Shown here piece after piece: positions 12,275 through 21,890 of a stretch of DNA of 64,000 nucleotides. Both the position numbers and the translations under genes were made by a program. Position 1 is the first letter of the stretch; each line of letters opens with the position of its first letter. The notes under the pieces were generated by a model, which had not been told where the DNA came from, ran no database searches, and saw only the letters and a program-made list of their open reading frames with translations. Origin of the DNA: Porpolomopsis calyptriformis (taxonomy: Eukaryota > Basidiomycota > Agaricomycetes > Agaricales > Hygrophoraceae). Location: the NCBI GenBank assembly GCA_951640195.1, contig OX621167.1:744001-808000 (forward strand), given 5' to 3'.

Positions 12275-12631
12275 GATGATTAACAAGGATTGAACTGAAG
12301 CGTAGGGATACAACCCCACACCTTTTATATGCTCAGAAAACAAAGGGAAGACCAAAAAGAGGTTCCTCAGTCAAAGAAGAGAAACCCGATATGCTGGGCA
12401 AGAGATAGAAACAACGGCGATCTCATGACCAGAAGAACAATAGAAACCAGTCATGAGATAACACAGCCTCATTCTGCGGAAGGCTATGCCCAATAGAATT
12501 GAGTCATCAGAAGCACACAGCCTTTTGCAGAATGACTAGGAACAATGGCAAACCTTAATTGAAGGCTGTGAACAATAGAAAATGGGGTGACTGCGGAGGC
12601 TGACTCATAATGACTCCTATTTTAGAAATAC

Positions 12632-12641
12632 TATATAAACC
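12632..12641 (+). promoter_or_regulatory. TATA-like box in element C
   Basis: TATATAAACC on the plus strand, about 150 bp before the ATG at 12782. It suggests plus-strand transcription running toward the right end of element C. Position and sequence only; no start site is known. Confidence 0.35.
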
Positions 12642-12781
12642 CTGAGGGCAAAGCGGATCATCACTTCGTCCTCCTGTGAGATTACTTGTAGTAGCACGAA
12701 CGCAATCAGAATCATCAGACTTCTTTTCCATCAGAACAAGAAAAGAGAAACATAAACCCATAACTACTGAGCCAATCGTTC

Positions 12782-12992
12782 ATGCCCATATTCCCTAAAC
12801 TCTCAGCAGAGGCACGCAACAGATTTAACTCACAGAACAACTTCTTTGTAGAAGTAAAACTTAACTCAGAAGGAATCATCACCCTTTATGAGGACGTCCC
12901 CATCAGGACTTTCTTCTACATCCTACTAGACTTATTAAGCTCCAAGGCCTGCCTTGTGATTGACGAAAAGACTTGCAACTACAGTTGTGACA
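12782..12992 (+). CDS. open frame reaching the right end of element C
   Basis: ATG at 12782 opens a frame (MPIFPKLSAEARNRFNSQ) that has no stop before the element ends and runs a few codons into gypsy sequence, stopping near 13006. Inside the element it is 70 codons. The lack of an internal stop suggests that in a complete element it would continue past this end, as expected if C is an LTR with a coding start in it. No family recognised. Confidence 0.3.
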
Positions 12993-13768
12993 GATGGTCA
13001 GACTGAACGAACGAATCAAGAACTCGAGGTCTACTTACAGTTCTACACCAACTTCATGCAAGATGACTGGTCCGAATGGCTAGCTTCTGCTGAATTCGCT
13101 TACAATAATCGACAACACTCTGCCACGTCACAATCACCCTTCTATTTAGAATATGGCCATCACCCTCATTTACCAATCACAATCGAATCCCCAAGTAACG
13201 TTCCCGCAGCAAACACTTTCCATGAACATCTCACGCATGCTCAGAAGAATGCTGGTGAATCACTATCACACGCCGCAGAATCAATGAAGAAATATGCCGA
13301 TTGAAAACGGAAACTCTCTCCCTCCTTCAAAATCGGAGATTTGGTTTGGTTAGATACCAAGAACATCAAGACGACTCAACCCACTAAGAAGCTGGATAAC
13401 TGAAGAACTGGACCATTCAAGATCCTAAAACAAATATCGGATCTTGTGTATCTTATCGATATCCCTGGAACTTGGAAGCTCCATCCAGTTTTTCACATAT
13501 CACTCCTGAGACCGAACATCAAAGATAAGTCACTCCACCCTAATATTACTAATACATCTCGACCTCCCCCAGATCTGATTGAGAATGAAGAAGAATATGA
13601 AGTCAAATCTATTCTTCAACACTCCGGAGTGAAATGTTGATGAAAATATTTGATCAAATGGAAAGGTTATCCGATCGAAGAAGCTACTTAGGAAGAACGA
13701 TCGAACGTCTTGCGACACGCCAAGGAAATTGTGAAGACTTATGAAGACTCAATTCAAACGGTGACTTA
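12993..13768 (+). pseudogene. gypsy pol part 2 (IN 3' part and chromodomain)
   Basis: It resumes the integrase after element C with DGQTERTNQELEVYL (catalytic glutamate in QTER), then WLASAEFAYNN, FKIGDLVWL and HPVFHISLLRP. The tail has YEVKSILQH, KYLIKWKGYPIEEAT and EERSNVL, a chromodomain, which in this family directs integration to marked chromatin. Stops at 13302, 13401, 13637-13642 (two TGA in a row) and a TAG near 13690 (likely from TGG) make it dead. Confidence 0.9.
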
Positions 13769-13939
13769 ACTCATTTGTCATCATTCCAGCTGTCCATTTT
13801 TTGAATTCTATTCTTAGATCGAGTTGGCACTTATAAACTCAGAATCGTTGATACGGTTCCATCCAGTCTTTCCCCACTTTCGACGAACTTACCCAATACT
13901 ATTATCTCCAATACCAATGTCGTAGAACCATCATTCACA

Positions 13940-14674
13940 ATGCCCGCCACTCGATCTCCCTCTCCTCAAGTCGCCATCCGACACGCTGGACGAATCCCTT
14001 CGTCCGCCATCCGCTCCCCTACTCCCAGTCCCTCCACCTCTACCTCCTCCACTTGGTAGTTACATCGACAAGCTCGCGCACGCGCAGAAGACTTCTTCAA
14101 AGAATATCCTACACAAACCCCTCCTCCTGAAGACCCCACCGTGACCATCTCACGCCTCACAGCTCACAGTAATAGTGTGAGCAACTGGAACTGAGAGCTT
14201 CGTCAAGAATGCGAAGTGCTACAAGCTGAGCTCAAGGCATTGGAGAAAAGCGCCCTGTTTTGGAAGAATCGTTGGGATCAAAGTGAGTTAAAGGTTTGGG
14301 AGCTACAATGGGAAAAGAAGCATACGTGGGTCAACTGTTATGATGTCACCACTCGCGCCATCATTGTCAAACTTGTGGAAGAGAGTCGTCGGGCTGAACG
14401 ACTCTCTCGAGAAGATTTTCTTCAGGCCCAACGAGATCTCGCAACAGCAGAGACACTGATCGAATATGGTGCGTCAGTCGAGTACCCAATCAACCTCGAC
14501 TTGGAGTATCCGGATGAAGACGACGTTGTGACAGTCCGAGCCCCTTCCCCCATCGAAGCGGCTTCGGAAACCACCCCCACCACTTCCCTCTCAGTGGCCA
14601 TCAATGCCCCCGCTACTGAGGAAATCCCGACTCAGGCCTCAGAGAATGAAATGACCGACACTGCCCAAGTTTGA
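13940..14674 (+). pseudogene. extra ORF3 between gypsy pol and 3' LTR
   Basis: One frame runs from ATG 13940 to TGA 14672-14674 (244 codons) with two interior stops, TAG near 14057 and TGA near 14191. Both are explained by C to T change (CAG, CGA). It starts MPATRSPSPQVAIR, has a Ser/Pro-rich N-terminus, then a charged helical region (LQAELKALEKSALFWKNRW) likely to be coiled coil, and an acidic Pro/Thr-rich tail. It resembles no env protein I know: no signal peptide and no membrane segment. Its position suggests an accessory or second gag-like ORF. Function unknown. Confidence 0.6.
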
Positions 14675-14708
14675 AATTCGGGTCGAATTTCCCAAAAAAC
14701 GAGGTGTA

Positions 14709-15098
14709 TGTCACGGATGTAAATTTTCACTTCCTCTCTATGTTAGTCATCGTTGCTTAGTCGGACAAGTCTTATCTTTGCTTGGGATTCCCCACAGTCT
14801 CGTATCTTTTCATATATCCTAGATAAGACACATTTCATTTCCGATGATCATGTTTCATCCTTTCACATGCTCCGAGTCTTCTATCATGCTTATCTCTACT
14901 TGTCGCATGTATTCCTCATGTAAACACTGACTCATCCACAGTAAGGTAGTTAGTATATAAATCCCTAGTTAGTCATACTCAGACTTTAAGTCTGATTCCT
15001 CGTTAGACAACCTAATAACTAGGACTTGAGATCTTATCAACGTCTTGGGACAGAGCACTCTGAAGTAAAACCATCTTGACAATATCCAGTTTATAACA
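14709..15098 (+). repeat. gypsy 3' LTR
   Basis: 390 bp, same ends as the 5' copy, 96.7 percent identical by my count (13 transitions, no transversions, no gaps). It is preceded by an A/G-rich stretch CCAAAAAACGAGG that is probably a worn purine tract. Confidence 0.95.
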
Positions 15099-16445
15099 TT
15101 CTTCCAACTTCCCGGAGTGGACTACTTTGATACATTCACACCCGTCGCCAAGCTAGCGACAATCTGCACCTTCCTTGCCATATCCATGCAGACTGATCTC
15201 AAACTACACCAGATTGACATCAAAGGTGCATATCTGAATGGTGAACTCACCAATGATGAGCGCATCTACATGCACCAACCCCCCAGATATTCCGCCCCCA
15301 ATTCCGATGGCCAAGTGTGCCGACTTGTCAAAACAATCTATGGCCTGAAGCAGTCGGGCCGCTGCTGGTACCAAAAACTTGTCGGAATCCTTGTCAACTG
15401 GATGGGATTCACTGTATGCGATGTCGACGAAGCCGTGTTCTTCCGTCACAATGAAAAGTCCCAGATAATCATAGTTGTCCATGTCGATGACTGCACGATT
15501 GGGGCAATGAATCTCAATTTGATCGTCAGTTTCAAGTCAGAGATACAGAAACACCTCAAAATAACTGACCTCGGAGAGCTGCATTGGCTCTTGGGAATTG
15601 AAGTCATCTGCGACCGTCAATCCCGCACGATCTCGCTGTCGCAGTGAGCCTATATTGATTCAATCATGCATCGTTTCGGATTTGATGATGACAAACCCGT
15701 ATCAACCCCGATGGACCCACAAACCCGCCTAACGCAGGCGCAATCCCCTACGACACCCCCTGAATGTGCCCGGATGCGCAACATACCATATTGTGAAGCA
15801 GTTGGATCGCTGATGTACGCATCACTCGGAACCCGACCGGATATATCGTTCGCTGTAACTACGCTTTCCTGATTCTCAAGTGATCCCAGAGAAGCTCACT
15901 GGGAAGCTGTAAAACGAGTATTCCGATACCTGAAGGGAACAAGGGACCTATGGTTGGTCTATGGGGGAGTTGAGAAGAAGCTCACTGGGTGGGCAGATGC
16001 AGATGGAAGCATGGCTGAAGACTGCCATGCGATCTCAGGATACGCTTTCCTTATAAACGGCGGAGCTGTCTCCTGGAGCACCAAAAAGCAAGAAATCGTC
16101 TCGCTTTCCACGACTGAGAGCGAATATGTGGCTGTAACGCATGCGGCCAAGGAGGCCATTTGGCTCCAGTCGCTAACAAGCCAACTTTTTGGATTCGCTA
16201 ACCCAGCAATGACCCTGTTCTCCAACAACAAATCTGCCATCACTCTCACACAAAACTTGCAGTATCATGCCCGGATGAAACATATCGACGTACGCTACCA
16301 TTTTATTCACTGGATCATCGAAAATGGGACCCTCCGACTCATCTACTGTCCCACCGACGACATGATTGCAGACACCCTCACAAAAGCGCTACCATCTCCG
16401 AAAGTCAAGCATTTCGCTTCGGAACTCGGACTTAGCAAGGCTTGA
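15099..16445 (+). pseudogene. copia B RT and RNase H (3' part), broken
   Basis: It continues the RT exactly after the gypsy insertion with LPGVDYFDTFTPVAKL. Motifs in order: DIKGAYLNGEL, TIYGLKQSGRCWYQKL, VVHVDDCTIGA (usually YVDD), DLGELHWLLGIEV, MDPQTRLT, then RNase H region GYAFLINGGAVSWSTKKQ and HIDVRYHFI, ending ELGLSKA before the purine tract. Only two stops break it (TGA at 15645 and 15870), both where CGA would give arginine. Removing the gypsy element and one target duplication gives a continuous frame across the junction. Confidence 0.92.
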
Positions 16446-16452
16446 GGGGGAG
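16444..16452 (+). other. polypurine tract of copia B
   Basis: GAGGGGGAG directly abuts the TG of the 3' LTR at 16453, the standard plus-strand primer position. The same string precedes the copia A 3' LTR at 2702-2710. Confidence 0.85.
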
Positions 16453-16667
16453 TGTTGGAATAACAAGCCTTACATGGCTACAGGATGGAGGTGGAAGCGG
16501 ACTCAGCTCAGGACCTGCTCGGACTATGTAGTATTGCGCTTATTCCGACTTACTCGGGATAATGGACCAGATTAGTGCCAGCGCATAGCCGCGTGGCTGT
16601 GCTGTATGTACAAAAACCCGAGGGTGATCCCGAATCACCCTCCGTGCTATTTCATCCCTGTCTTTTA
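16453..16667 (+). repeat. copia B 3' LTR
   Basis: 215 bp, TGTTGGAATAAC to GTCTTTTA, followed by the ATGAG duplication at 16668-16672. It has 16 transitions and no transversions or gaps against the 5' LTR (about 7.4 percent). Confidence 0.93.
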
Positions 16668-16803
16668 ATGAGTAGTCAGTGAAGGCATGATGGAGGTGAA
16701 TATGAAGACACTATGTTATGCTGCATATTTTTCAACAAGGGAAAGCCATGTACAATTATAAATTATAAACTGTTACATTCATCTCAAAAGTTAGTGCTCA
16801 ATA

Positions 16804-18399
16804 TCAATCTCCAAAGTCCTCAAACCCTGCAGATGAGAGTTTCAAAGGCTGCACTACCTCCTGGATATCCTTCATCTTCGTGCCCTCGGACTTGAGAATG
16901 TCCATGGTATTGGGCACACCCAAAAAGTCCAAGCATCCCCACTGACATCCCCTCCACATCACGGGCACCGTCCCACCAACGCGGACTCCGGCTATTTCAT
17001 GCTCCCAGGTGTACCTCTCTTCCGCATGCCGCACAAATACCTGTTTGTCTGTTCCGTGCCGTGGAGAGGGGCACACGCCAATACCGGTCAGTTCATAATC
17101 GTCGAGCGGTGACCTTGATTTTTTGCATGACGATACCGACCCTGGAACGCAGGTTTCGAGAATTTTTCCCAGTGGCGGGGGGATCTGCCAGCCTTCGAGG
17201 GGCAGCGGATACCGCGCGGCAAGGACGGTCGAGTCGGGGTCTGGCAATGCAGAGTTGTCCTCAAGCGAGGGATCGTGGTCTTGGTAAGGTGGATGGTATT
17301 TGGATAAAAGTACACGGAGGCATAGTTCTACAAGAGGAACGACACGAGAGAGGGGATGGGTAGGCGACGAAAGCGCACGGTTACATAATAGCATCGCTGG
17401 TGTGATTTGCCATGGTGGTGGAGGTTGGAGGAAAGGATTTGGGTGAAGGTGAAGCCGATCTAATGTCATGCTGAGCATTTCGGAGGGCAGATACCGAAGC
17501 TTGTTATTCGACACGTTCAGTTCCCGCAAACCGGTGAGACGGACGATTTCGGGTGGGAGGAACGTGAGCTGGTTTGCACCTTGAAGAAATATGTCAAAAG
17601 GGTGTTGATGAGCATGAAAAAAAAATGCGCACGTAGAATCAAGACGGTCATCTTTTCAAGGTGAAACAGCTCTCGAGGAAGATATCGAATTTGGTTTCCC
17701 GAAAGGAATAACTGCAAGTGCTCTCTTGCGAGGCCCACAGATGCTTCTGCTATAGACTTGGTGCGCTCCCCAAATAGTCGTGGCATGAACAAGGAAGTAC
17801 TTGGAGGGGCGGTAGTCACACGGGTGAAAAGGCGACCTCCAGAACTGGCGTGAACCGCGAGACTACGGCTGGCGTTGGCAAGTTCGGACTTTTCGGGAAT
17901 AGCGACAAAGTTGGCAAGTTCTGCTATCTTCTTGGGAATGAAGGAAAGGTTCTGGTCGCTGTGGGTGTCGCCTGGTCGACACTAACGTTTTAAGGAGATA
18001 AGAAATAGAGATGGCTTACCTCAACACAACGGCACCATGTCCGAAGTCCACGACTTTCGTGATTGCCTGGTCCCAAATCTCCATCTCTAAATCTTCTGGA
18101 GTTTTAGGATGGAGAAATGAAAGTGGGTCTTTATCTTCCATATTGATGTTATCAGAGGATACATTCTTTGGAAACACAATGGAAGGGATAGGGGTGACGA
18201 AAGACGTTTTCTTCTCATATTGGGGAGGTGGTCGATTAGCTTTAAACGAGGCGGCAAACGGGTGAGCTAATTGGATGGGAGAATCGACAATAACAGTGCT
18301 ATCTTCGGATGAGGTAGGCAGAGAAGAGTCGAGGGTGTGCAGGGGTGGTGAAGACGGGGGAGAGAACGAAGGGGAACGCGGTGGACTGGCCGTACTCAT
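16804..18399 (-). CDS. leucine-rich repeat protein
   Basis: Three exons (18399-18020, 17958-17633, 17579-16804) give 493 aa. Donors are GTAAGC, GTGCGC and acceptors CCACAG, TTCAAG, with phases 2 and 1 matching. The N-terminus is Ser/Pro-rich and disordered. The middle holds typical LRR units: LSGNQIRYLPRELFHLEK, then ANQLTFLPPEIVRLTGL and ELNVSNNKLRYLPSEML. The C-terminal 230 residues have no domain I recognise but contain Cys and Trp pairs (WRGCQWGCLDFLG). LRR proteins of this size are usually adaptors for signalling or ubiquitin ligases. It is the first host gene after the transposon block and shares its upstream region with the gene at 18713. Confidence 0.8.
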
Positions 18400-18517
18400 C
18401 GTTGGACTCGAACAAATGAATCAAAGCGTGACACATATCACAATCATGTGACCGCGTTTCTGTCACACGACTGCGACAAAGAGTCTAACATTATCGAAAA
18501 AATAAATAAAAAAACAA

Positions 18518-18575
18518 GTTGAGCTGGAAAACAAATGAGCTACCAACCATGGTAGCACTTGTTTTCCAGCTCAAC
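18518..18575. repeat. 58-bp near-perfect hairpin
   Basis: A 17-bp perfect inverted repeat (18518-18534 with 18559-18575, GTTGAGCTGGAAAACAA) encloses an inner 7-bp pair GCTACCA/TGGTAGC around the loop ACCA. It lies in the 313-bp divergent promoter between the genes at 18399 and 18713. It could be a tiny MITE remnant, a folded RNA element or a regulator site. Confidence 0.8.
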
Positions 18576-18712
18576 ACTTTGACAGCGAGATATCAGTGCT
18601 TATGATTGCTTATCTTATCTTATCGGAACCGATGGATGGCCGACTGAATATTGTGTCTCCGCTCTAAATTACTGACTGCGTCAAAGTCATCACCACATCT
18701 TCTACTTACATT

Positions 18713-20531
18713 ATGAGCCTCGATCAGAACCTGTTCACACTCCACCTTGTACCCAACAAGGATGACCCCAACGTAGTGGATTTAGTGGATAACTCGCCAG
18801 ACCCTATTTCCCACTACCGGAAACAGCGGGTACCAGGCTCGGTTTACAAGATCGAAGTCTACGGTACCACCAATTTCGCTGATTGTTTTCTGGATGAATG
18901 CTCATCTACTGGTTCAGATCCCTTCTCCGAGTCACTTCTCATCACAGCGACTGCTCCGAGTGCTACCAGCAAGCAGAAAATACTCGAATTGTCCAATCCA
19001 ACCTCCGTGGTAGAATTAAAATACACCGGAACGATAGCATTTAGATGGGCCTTCAAGTGGGAAGAGTAAGTAGCATTTATCAGATCCAAGTTTTCTATCG
19101 CGATCTTATGATCAAATCTCTCCGCAGGCACGAGTTTGAATGGAAGAGAGAAGAATGTTTCTTGATTCGTAAACCTGACCCTCCGGTTCTTGTCGCTGTC
19201 ACCAAGGTCACCCCTGGGCGGCTCAAGACGTCAACAGTACAGTTGCTCGATTACAACCTGAATCGGTAAATGTTTGCAGTTTTTTTCTCCTGATACCTTA
19301 TTCATGATCAATCTCTTAGCTTCGACATCAACGACCGCAAAGGACTGGAAATTGTTATATTAACCGCGCTGCTAACATTCCAAGACTCAAATGATCAATA
19401 CCATACTCCTCGCGAAGACTCGACTCCTGTTAATACCCCAGTCGGTGGCACCGTACCGACCCTTGCGAGGAATGATTCAGAGAAGGGTCCTACCGTTCCC
19501 CCCAAACCTGCACCAAGAACGGGTGTTGAAAGGATTGCCGAAATGCAAAGGGCGAGAGGAGAATATAACGAAATCAATGTGGAAGATGAGGGCAGTGTGA
19601 ATGACTATGCTCGATATTCTTCAAATCTTTTACAGGTATCGGTAACAAAGCACACAATCTCCACATATACTCAATTCTTTCTGACCAGGACGACGCTTTA
19701 TTATTCATTACCCTGCGATCAAACGCCGTTGAACAAGTTCCCAAAGTTCTTCAAGTTGTTGAGGAAACTAAACGGATTAGACACAAAGCTGGTTCGCCTA
19801 ATATTTATTCTGGCTTGGCTTGCATTGACGTTGGTATTCTACCAGGTTTGGAAGACGAGGAACTTCATCAATATGTTCTCTACGATTCCGGGCCGTCGCA
19901 AAAGGGACCCAAACGGATCAATCTTGACGATTCTGACAAAGGGAAAGGAAGAAATGACTATACCCCACCTACTAGTCTTACAGTTCACCTGAGCAAAATT
20001 CCGATGCCGGAACTTCAACCGAAAGCAAGCGTTTATGACAAAGGCAAGGAGAAAGCAAAAAGGAAAGAGGAGAGGAAAGGTGGGCGAAGATAATCTGCTA
20101 ATGTTATCCTTATTCCTTCCACGCTTCACGTAGCATCTCCCTCCAGACCAGAACCCAACCAGTCGACGCGGCCTAACGCTGCCGCATCGACCCGTGATCA
20201 TATCCTCCCTCATCAAACGCATCCCCATCAGCCCTCACCCTCTCCTGCCCAGCTGAACAATCCGTCAATCTACGTGGCACCTCCCCCCGATCAACCACCC
20301 TCAGCGCCGTTCTTCCAATTCCCGAAACCCTGGTCGCACAACACTCCGGATCCTACACCCCACGTACACACGATTGCTATGCCATCGAGTCAGGGTGGGC
20401 AACAGCTTGCCCAACCCACTCCAGCACGGGCGTCGTCACAGCCCCCTCCAGGGCAGCAAGCAGGTGTGCCGCGGCCTGTGACACCGTCAGGCGTCGTTTC
20501 GGGGCTTTTTGACATGCTGCACATCCGATGA
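18713..20531 (+). CDS. 531-aa protein of unknown function
   Basis: Five exons: 18713-19065, 19128-19265, 19320-19635, 19689-20079, 20134-20531. Phases 2,2,0,1 agree at all junctions. Donors are GTAAGT, GTAAAT, GTATCG and a weak GTGGGC; if that last one is not used the protein ends at 20093. The first 230 residues look globular (beta-rich, WKREECFLIRKPDPPVLVAV, QLLDYNLNRFDINDRKGLEI). The rest is Pro/Lys/Gln-rich and disordered, including a lysine run before exon 5. I do not recognise a family; a tubby/LURP-like fold is a guess only. It is not a transposon gene. Confidence 0.7.
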
Positions 20532-21168
20532 TCGATGATCGTGGAAGCCAGACTGCGATCATTCAATATTCGACTCTTTGTCCTTCTGACTCAGACGGTC
20601 TTAAATAGCAATGGACCATCTTTTTAACTGCGGAGTGTACGCTACCAATTTAACTGTTGAGAAATATGATTTGGTTTGGGAACGACGGGTGACAATATAT
20701 CATCTTCGGAACATGTGCGAGAGAACATCGAGACAATCGTGGGTTGGTAAAAGCTCCATTTCGATCGTGGCTTTTGTGGTCCAAATGGACTTGATGTCTG
20801 ATACCCTGGACGCGATCCTCGGTATTCGATTGAGCACCGCACACTGTGAACCCAAAGATGGGTGAAAATCGTTAGAAAATGAATTAAGACTTTCACCCAA
20901 AAAGTGGGTGATAGTGGTAACTCGGTAATTTCATAAAACTGGTGATTTCCGAATTATACATTCGAGTCAAATTTTGGTTATCGGTTCTCTGAGGGTTATT
21001 GCTCTCACTATCACTTGATGAGATGACTGGTATTTCAAGTGTCCACATAAGGAAACGTGGAACGATCAGCCAAACAGATGTAAATAGGTCAGTCGTTGAA
21101 TCCATGAAATGACGGTCAGCGACTTAATCGCCTTCGCGAGAGGGTGTTACTAACTATGTTTATCGCAG
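20532..21168. other. no resolvable gene
   Basis: Short frames on both strands but none with convincing composition or splice context. It may hold 5' exons of the gene whose later exons lie at 21169-21862. Confidence 0.4.
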
Positions 21169-21862
21169 GACCTAACATTCTGCTATCTGCATATGACCAG
21201 ACATGATTTACAACTCCTTGACACTCTCGGTACACCGGAGTACCTTAAAGGAGAACTCTCGGACAACGGTCAGCCCGAGGGTGGTTCAAAAGCCTGTTCC
21301 CAAGTTACTGACTGTGTGTGGCGGAGCAGAGCTTGACATTCCGCCTCATATGGTTCCCCCGAACCCGGACGAGTCCGACAGTTCGTATGTTTCGTTACAC
21401 TGCTCCCGGCCGTGACTCGTCTTCCAACAATAACCCGTTCTCGGAATAGTCTTGCCGTCGCAAGTGCACCCCTCGTACCCGTACGGTAACCCTATGAACA
21501 TCAAACACCCTGCGGCTCGACCCCGGCTGCCGCATGACATGAATTCGCGCGCACTCTTTGAGGACATGGGTCCCGCTGGGGGTGGAATTAATGGAGATCT
21601 GCAGTGGAAAGATCTCGCGCTGGATGAACTTCTTCCGATTGATGAGGAGATGGAGGAGTCGAGACGAGCCTCACTTGCCCGAAAAATGGCAAGCGGTACT
21701 ACCTCTAATCAGAATCCTCAGTCCGCTCAGCATCAGCAAACCACAGTGGCTGAGGATGCTGCCAATGATGAAGGAGATGAAGATGAGAACGATGAGAACG
21801 ACAATGAGGACGATGAGGAAGAGGAGGAGGAAGAGGAAAGTTATGAGGAGGATGAAGAATAG
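21169..21862 (+). CDS. partly resolved gene with acidic C-terminus
   Basis: Two convincing pieces. An exon after acceptor TATCGCAG starts at 21169 with TFCYLHMTRHDLQLLDTLG and PEYLKGEL. The last exon (reading from about 21442 to TAA at 21862) holds HPSYPYGNPMNIKHP, DLALDELLPIDEEMEESRR and a tail of about 35 residues made almost only of Asp, Glu and Asn. The junction between them is unclear; a GTATGT donor near 21385 and an acceptor GGAATAG before 21442 are candidates, but the phases do not fit in the frames I tried. The acidic tail is typical of nuclear or histone-binding proteins. Family unknown. Confidence 0.35.
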
Positions 21863-21890
21863 ATTTCATCATACACTATTTTTACAAAGA

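Larger units (their letters stand above)
11286..12992 (-). mobile_element. element C: 1707-bp TG...CA insertion carrying a spliced gene
   Basis: A perfect 5-bp duplication GATGG (11281-11285, 12993-12997) brackets a unit that begins TGTCATGAAA and ends GTTGTGACA. Removing it plus one duplication rejoins the gypsy integrase as PETDGQTERTNQ. Terminal TGTCA/TGACA repeats are short. I find no second LTR copy inside, no RT and no transposase. It carries a three-exon gene on the minus strand and a plus-strand open frame from 12782 to its right end. It may be a large solo LTR, or a non-autonomous element with a captured gene. It is the youngest layer of the stack. Confidence 0.85.
6569..15098 (+). 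mobile_element. chromodomain Ty3/gypsy element nested in copia B
   Basis: Two 390-bp LTRs (6569-6958, 14709-15098) with ends TGTCAC...ATAACA. The target duplication is TTCTC at 6564-6568 and TTCTT at 15099-15103; excising the element leaves GGA TTC TTC CAA in the copia RT (GFFQLPGVDY). Internal order gag, protease, RT, RNase H, integrase, chromodomain marks a chromovirus. An extra ORF lies between pol and the 3' LTR. A 1707-bp element interrupts the integrase at 11286. Many CGA to TGA type stops make it non-autonomous. Confidence 0.95.
3059..16667 (+). mobile_element. Ty1/copia element B, full length with nested insertion
   Basis: Two 215-bp LTRs (3059-3273, 16453-16667) are flanked by a perfect 5-bp duplication ATGAG (3054-3058, 16668-16672). 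Internal order is gag with zinc knuckle, protease, integrase, reverse transcriptase and RNase H, which is Ty1/copia order. A primer-binding-like site follows the 5' LTR and a purine tract precedes the 3' LTR. The RT is split by a gypsy element at 6569-15098. Without that insertion the element is about 5.1 kb. It carries about eleven in-frame TGA codons and cannot move on its own. Confidence 0.93.

Noticed and set aside
3826..15872. In-frame TGA codons at arginine sites read as recoded sense codons
   Set aside because: Host genes here use TGA as a normal stop (Y14, GUK1, the SDR), and the TGA sites in transposons fit CGA to TGA mutation seen also in the non-coding LTRs.
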